Assembly: GCF_000003605.2 (NCBI RefSeq) | Contig: NW_003142074.1 | Location: 1 to 64,000, forward strand | DNA from: Saccoglossus kowalevskii | Lineage: Eukaryota; Hemichordata; Enteropneusta; Harrimaniidae | Length of the DNA: 64,000 nucleotides | Reading direction: 5' to 3' | Part shown: positions 61,681-64,000 of the stretch, piece after piece | How positions within the stretch are numbered: position 1 is the stretch's first letter | Layout of the letters: each line of letters starts with the position of its first letter | Notes under the pieces: generated by a model | Database searches by the model: none | What the model was told of the DNA's origin: nothing | What the model saw: only the letters and a program-made list of their open reading frames with translations | Position numbers and translations under genes: made by a program

Positions 61681-64000
61681 AAAATCACAATGAATAATGA
61701 ATAAAACATTACGTCGTAGCACGTCACAATCAAAATGAATGATTAGTGAAACATTGCGTCGTAGCACGTCACAATCACAATGAATGATTAGTGAAACATT
61801 GCGTCGTAGCACGTCAAAATCACAATGAATGATTAGTGAAACATTGCGTCGTAGCACGTCACAATCACAATGAATGATTAGTGAAACATTGCGTCGTAGC
61901 ACATCAAAATCACAATGAATGGTTAGTGAAACATTGCGTCGTAGCACATCAAAATCACAATGAATGATCAGTGAAACATTGCGTCGTAGCACGTCAAAAT
62001 GACAATGATTGATTAGTAAAACATTGCGTCGTAGCTCATCAAAATCACAATGAATGATGAGTGAAACATTGCGTCGTAGCACGTCACAATCACAATGAAT
62101 GATTAGTGAAACATTGCGTCGTAGCACATCAAAATGACAATGAATGATGAGTGAAACATTGCGTCGTAGCACATCAAAAGGACAATGATTGATTAGTAAA
62201 ACATTGCGTTGTAGCACATCAAAATCACAATGAATGATCAGTGAAATATTACGTCTTAGCAAGTCACAATCACAATGAATGATTAGTGAAACATTGCGTC
62301 GTAGCACATCAAAATCACAATGAATGATTAGTGAAACATTGCGTCGTAGCACGTCACAATCACAATGAATGATTAGTGAAACATTGCGTCGTAGCACGTC
62401 ACAATCACAATGAATGATTCGTGAAACATTACGTCGTAGCACGTCACAATCACAATGAATGATTAGTGAAATATTGCGTCGTAGCAAGTCACAATCACAA
62501 TGAATGATTAGTGAAACATTGAGTCGTAGTACATCAAAATCACAATGAATGATTAGTGAAACATTGCGTGGTAGCACGTCACAATCACAATGAATGATTA
62601 GTGGAACATTCCGTCGTAGCACGTCACAATCACAATGAATGATTAGTGAAACATTGCGTCGTAGCACGTCACAATCACAATGAATGATGAGTGAAACATT
62701 GCGTCGTAGCACGTCACAATCGCAATGAATGATTAGTGAAAGATTGCGTCGTGGCACATCAAAATCACAATGAATGGTTAGTGAAACAGTACGTCGTAGC
62801 ACGTCACAATCACAATGAATGATTAGTGAAACATTGCGTCGTAGCAAGTCACATTCACAATGAATGATTAGTGAAACATTGAGTCGTAGTACATCAAAAT
62901 CACAATGAATGATTAGTGGAAACATTCCGTCGTAGCACGTCACAATCACAATGAATGATTAGTGAAACATTGCGTCTTAGCACGTCACATTCACAATGAA
63001 TGATTAGTGAAACATTACGTCGTAGCACGTCACAATCAAAATGAATGATTAGTGAAACATTGCGTCGTAGCACGTCACAATCACAACGAATGATTCGTGA
63101 AACATTACGTCGTAGCACGTCACAATCACAATGAATGATTAGTGAAACATTGCGTCGTAGCAAGTCACAATCACAATGAATGTTTAGTGAAACATTGCGT
63201 CGTAGCACATCAAAATGACAATGAATGATGAGTGAAACATTGCGTCGTAGCACATCAAAATGACAATGATTGATTAGTAAAACATTGCGTCGTAGCACAT
63301 CAAAATCACAATGAATGATCAGTGAAATATTACGTCTTAGCACGTCACAATCACAATGAATGATTAGTGAAACATTGCGTCGTTGCACATCAAAATCACA
63401 ATGAATGATTAGTGAAACATTGCGTCGTAGCACGTCACAATCACAATGAATGATTAGTGAAATATTGCGTCGTAGCACGTCACAATCACAATGAATGATT
63501 CGTGAAACATTACGTCGTAGCACGTCACAATCACAATGAATGATTAGTGAAACATTGCGTCGTAGCAAGTCACAATCACAATGAATGATTAGTGAAACAT
63601 TGAGTCGTAGTACATCAAAATCACAATGAATGATTAGTGAAACATTGCGTGGTAGCACGTCACAATCACAATGAATGATTAGTGGAACATTCCGTCGTAG
63701 CACGTCACAATCACAATGAATGATTAGTGAAACATTGCGTCGTAGCACGTCACAATCACAATGAATGATGAGTGAAACATTGCGTCGTAGCACGTCACAA
63801 TCACAATGAATGATTAGTGAAACATTGCGTCGTGGCACATCAAAATCACAATGAATGGTTATTGAAACAGTACGTCGTAGCACGTCACAATCACAATGAA
63901 TGATTAGTGAAACATTGCGTCGTAGCACGTCAAAATCACAATGAATGATCAGTGAAACATTGCGTCGTAGCACTCTAAATCACAATGAAAGATTAGTGAA
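61681..64000. repeat. D-family 1080-bp (24-monomer) tandem repeat at right edge
   Basis: ACGTCTTAG occurs at 62251 and 63332. The 1081-base spacing is 24 monomers plus one added base (GTGGAAACATTCC near 62917). Both units share GATTCGTG, CAAGTC, GAGTCGTAGTAC, GTGGAACATTCCG, GTCGTGGCACATC, AATGGTTA and CAGTACG in order. The window ends in GAAAGATTAG, a variant that follows the same run at 25.28, 26.63 and 50.85 kb, so the D block continues past base 64000. Confidence 0.8.

Larger units (their letters stand above)
1..64000. repeat. 45-bp satellite array filling the window
   Basis: The entire window is a head-to-tail tandem array of a 45-bp monomer, about 1,420 copies, all in one orientation. 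A monomer matching the by-eye consensus lies at 3231-3275. The consensus is about 40% G+C and carries three CpG sites (monomer positions 20-21, 23-24 and 30-31). Common variants are CACGTC/CACATC, TCACAATC/TCAAAATC, AATCAC/AATGAC, ATTGCG/ATTACG/ATTCCG and GATTAGTG/GATGAGTG/AATGAGTA. The plus strand has stops in all three frames of the consensus; the minus strand is open in one. No flanking DNA is seen. I do not recognise the family. A eukaryotic satellite is inferred from length, uniformity and lack of genes; the chromosomal location cannot be told. Confidence 0.97.

Noticed and set aside
1-64000. CRISPR array with regular short repeats
   Set aside because: Copies are contiguous with no unique spacers; variation is spread across the whole 45 bp, and the array is far longer than any CRISPR locus. 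No cas genes are present.
1-64000. Telomeric or subtelomeric simple repeats
   Set aside because: No runs of TTAGGG, TTTAGGG or TTAGG type are present; TTAG occurs only as part of GATTAGTG.
1-64000. Transposable element or virus-derived insertion
   Set aside because: No stretch departs from the 45-bp pattern by more than a few bases. No terminal repeats, target duplications, reverse transcriptase-like frames or poly(A) tails are seen.
1-64000. tRNA, rRNA or other structured RNA gene
   Set aside because: No unique sequence able to form the needed folds or hold the conserved boxes; the only dyad is the 5-7 bp one in the monomer.
1-64000. Inverted array segment (head-to-head junction)
   Set aside because: GATTAGTG-type landmarks are on the plus strand throughout; I found no stretch in the opposite orientation.
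1-64000. Nucleosome-length design (4 monomers = 180 bp)
   Set aside because: Four times 45 happens to be near a nucleosome repeat length, but I see no four-monomer periodicity in the variants; the visible register is three monomers or irregular.

Overview
The whole 64,000-base window is one uninterrupted satellite DNA array. Every stretch I read is a head-to-tail copy of a 45-bp monomer, all in the same orientation. A monomer matching my by-eye consensus lies at 3231-3275; its landmarks are GATTAGTG, then CATTGCGTCGTAG, then CACGTCACAATCAC. At 45 bp this is about 1,420 monomers. Both window edges lie inside the array, so its true length is unknown but exceeds 64 kb. I see no unique sequence, host gene, RNA gene, transposon insertion, CRISPR spacers or inverted segment. 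Such an array points to a eukaryotic chromosome (pericentromeric, subtelomeric or other heterochromatin); nothing present identifies the species or kingdom.

Because 45 is divisible by 3 and the minus-strand reading of the monomer has no stop in one frame, long minus-strand open frames occur throughout. They encode variants of a 15-residue unit, SLIIHCDCDVLRRNV. The longest is 939 codons (6135-8954). I judge them non-coding by-products: they start at GTG or at arbitrary points, end where satellite variants create stops or one-base shifts, and differ mostly by amino-acid-changing substitutions.

The informative structure is above the monomer level. Diagnostic variants define at least four families of higher-order repeat blocks, labelled here A, B, C and D. 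Approximate layout: A/C-like 1-4609; B 4610-17780 with a D-like insert at 10500-11560; C 17781-24490; D 24491-26850; C 26851-29340; B 29341-33480; C 33481-47857 with an A island at 41781-43440; B island 47858-49690; D 49691-51290; A-like patch 51291-51745; C 51746-53960; B 53961-58940; C 58941-61680; D 61681-64000. Several blocks are in local tandem (675/585, 945, 1080, 1215 and 1350 bp periods). Near-identical blocks also recur 20-40 kb apart, which is the pattern of unequal exchange plus block transposition or conversion within an array.

Notable details are a three-monomer (135-bp) register linking anchors across 31.7-47.1 kb; a 39-bp monomer made by loss of one TCACAA hexamer; a paired one-base deletion and insertion carried together through 11 blocks; recurrent CpG-transition variants; and clusters of one-base losses at block boundaries that may be assembly errors. 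No undescribed multi-gene system is present; the only novelty on offer is the satellite and its higher-order organisation.
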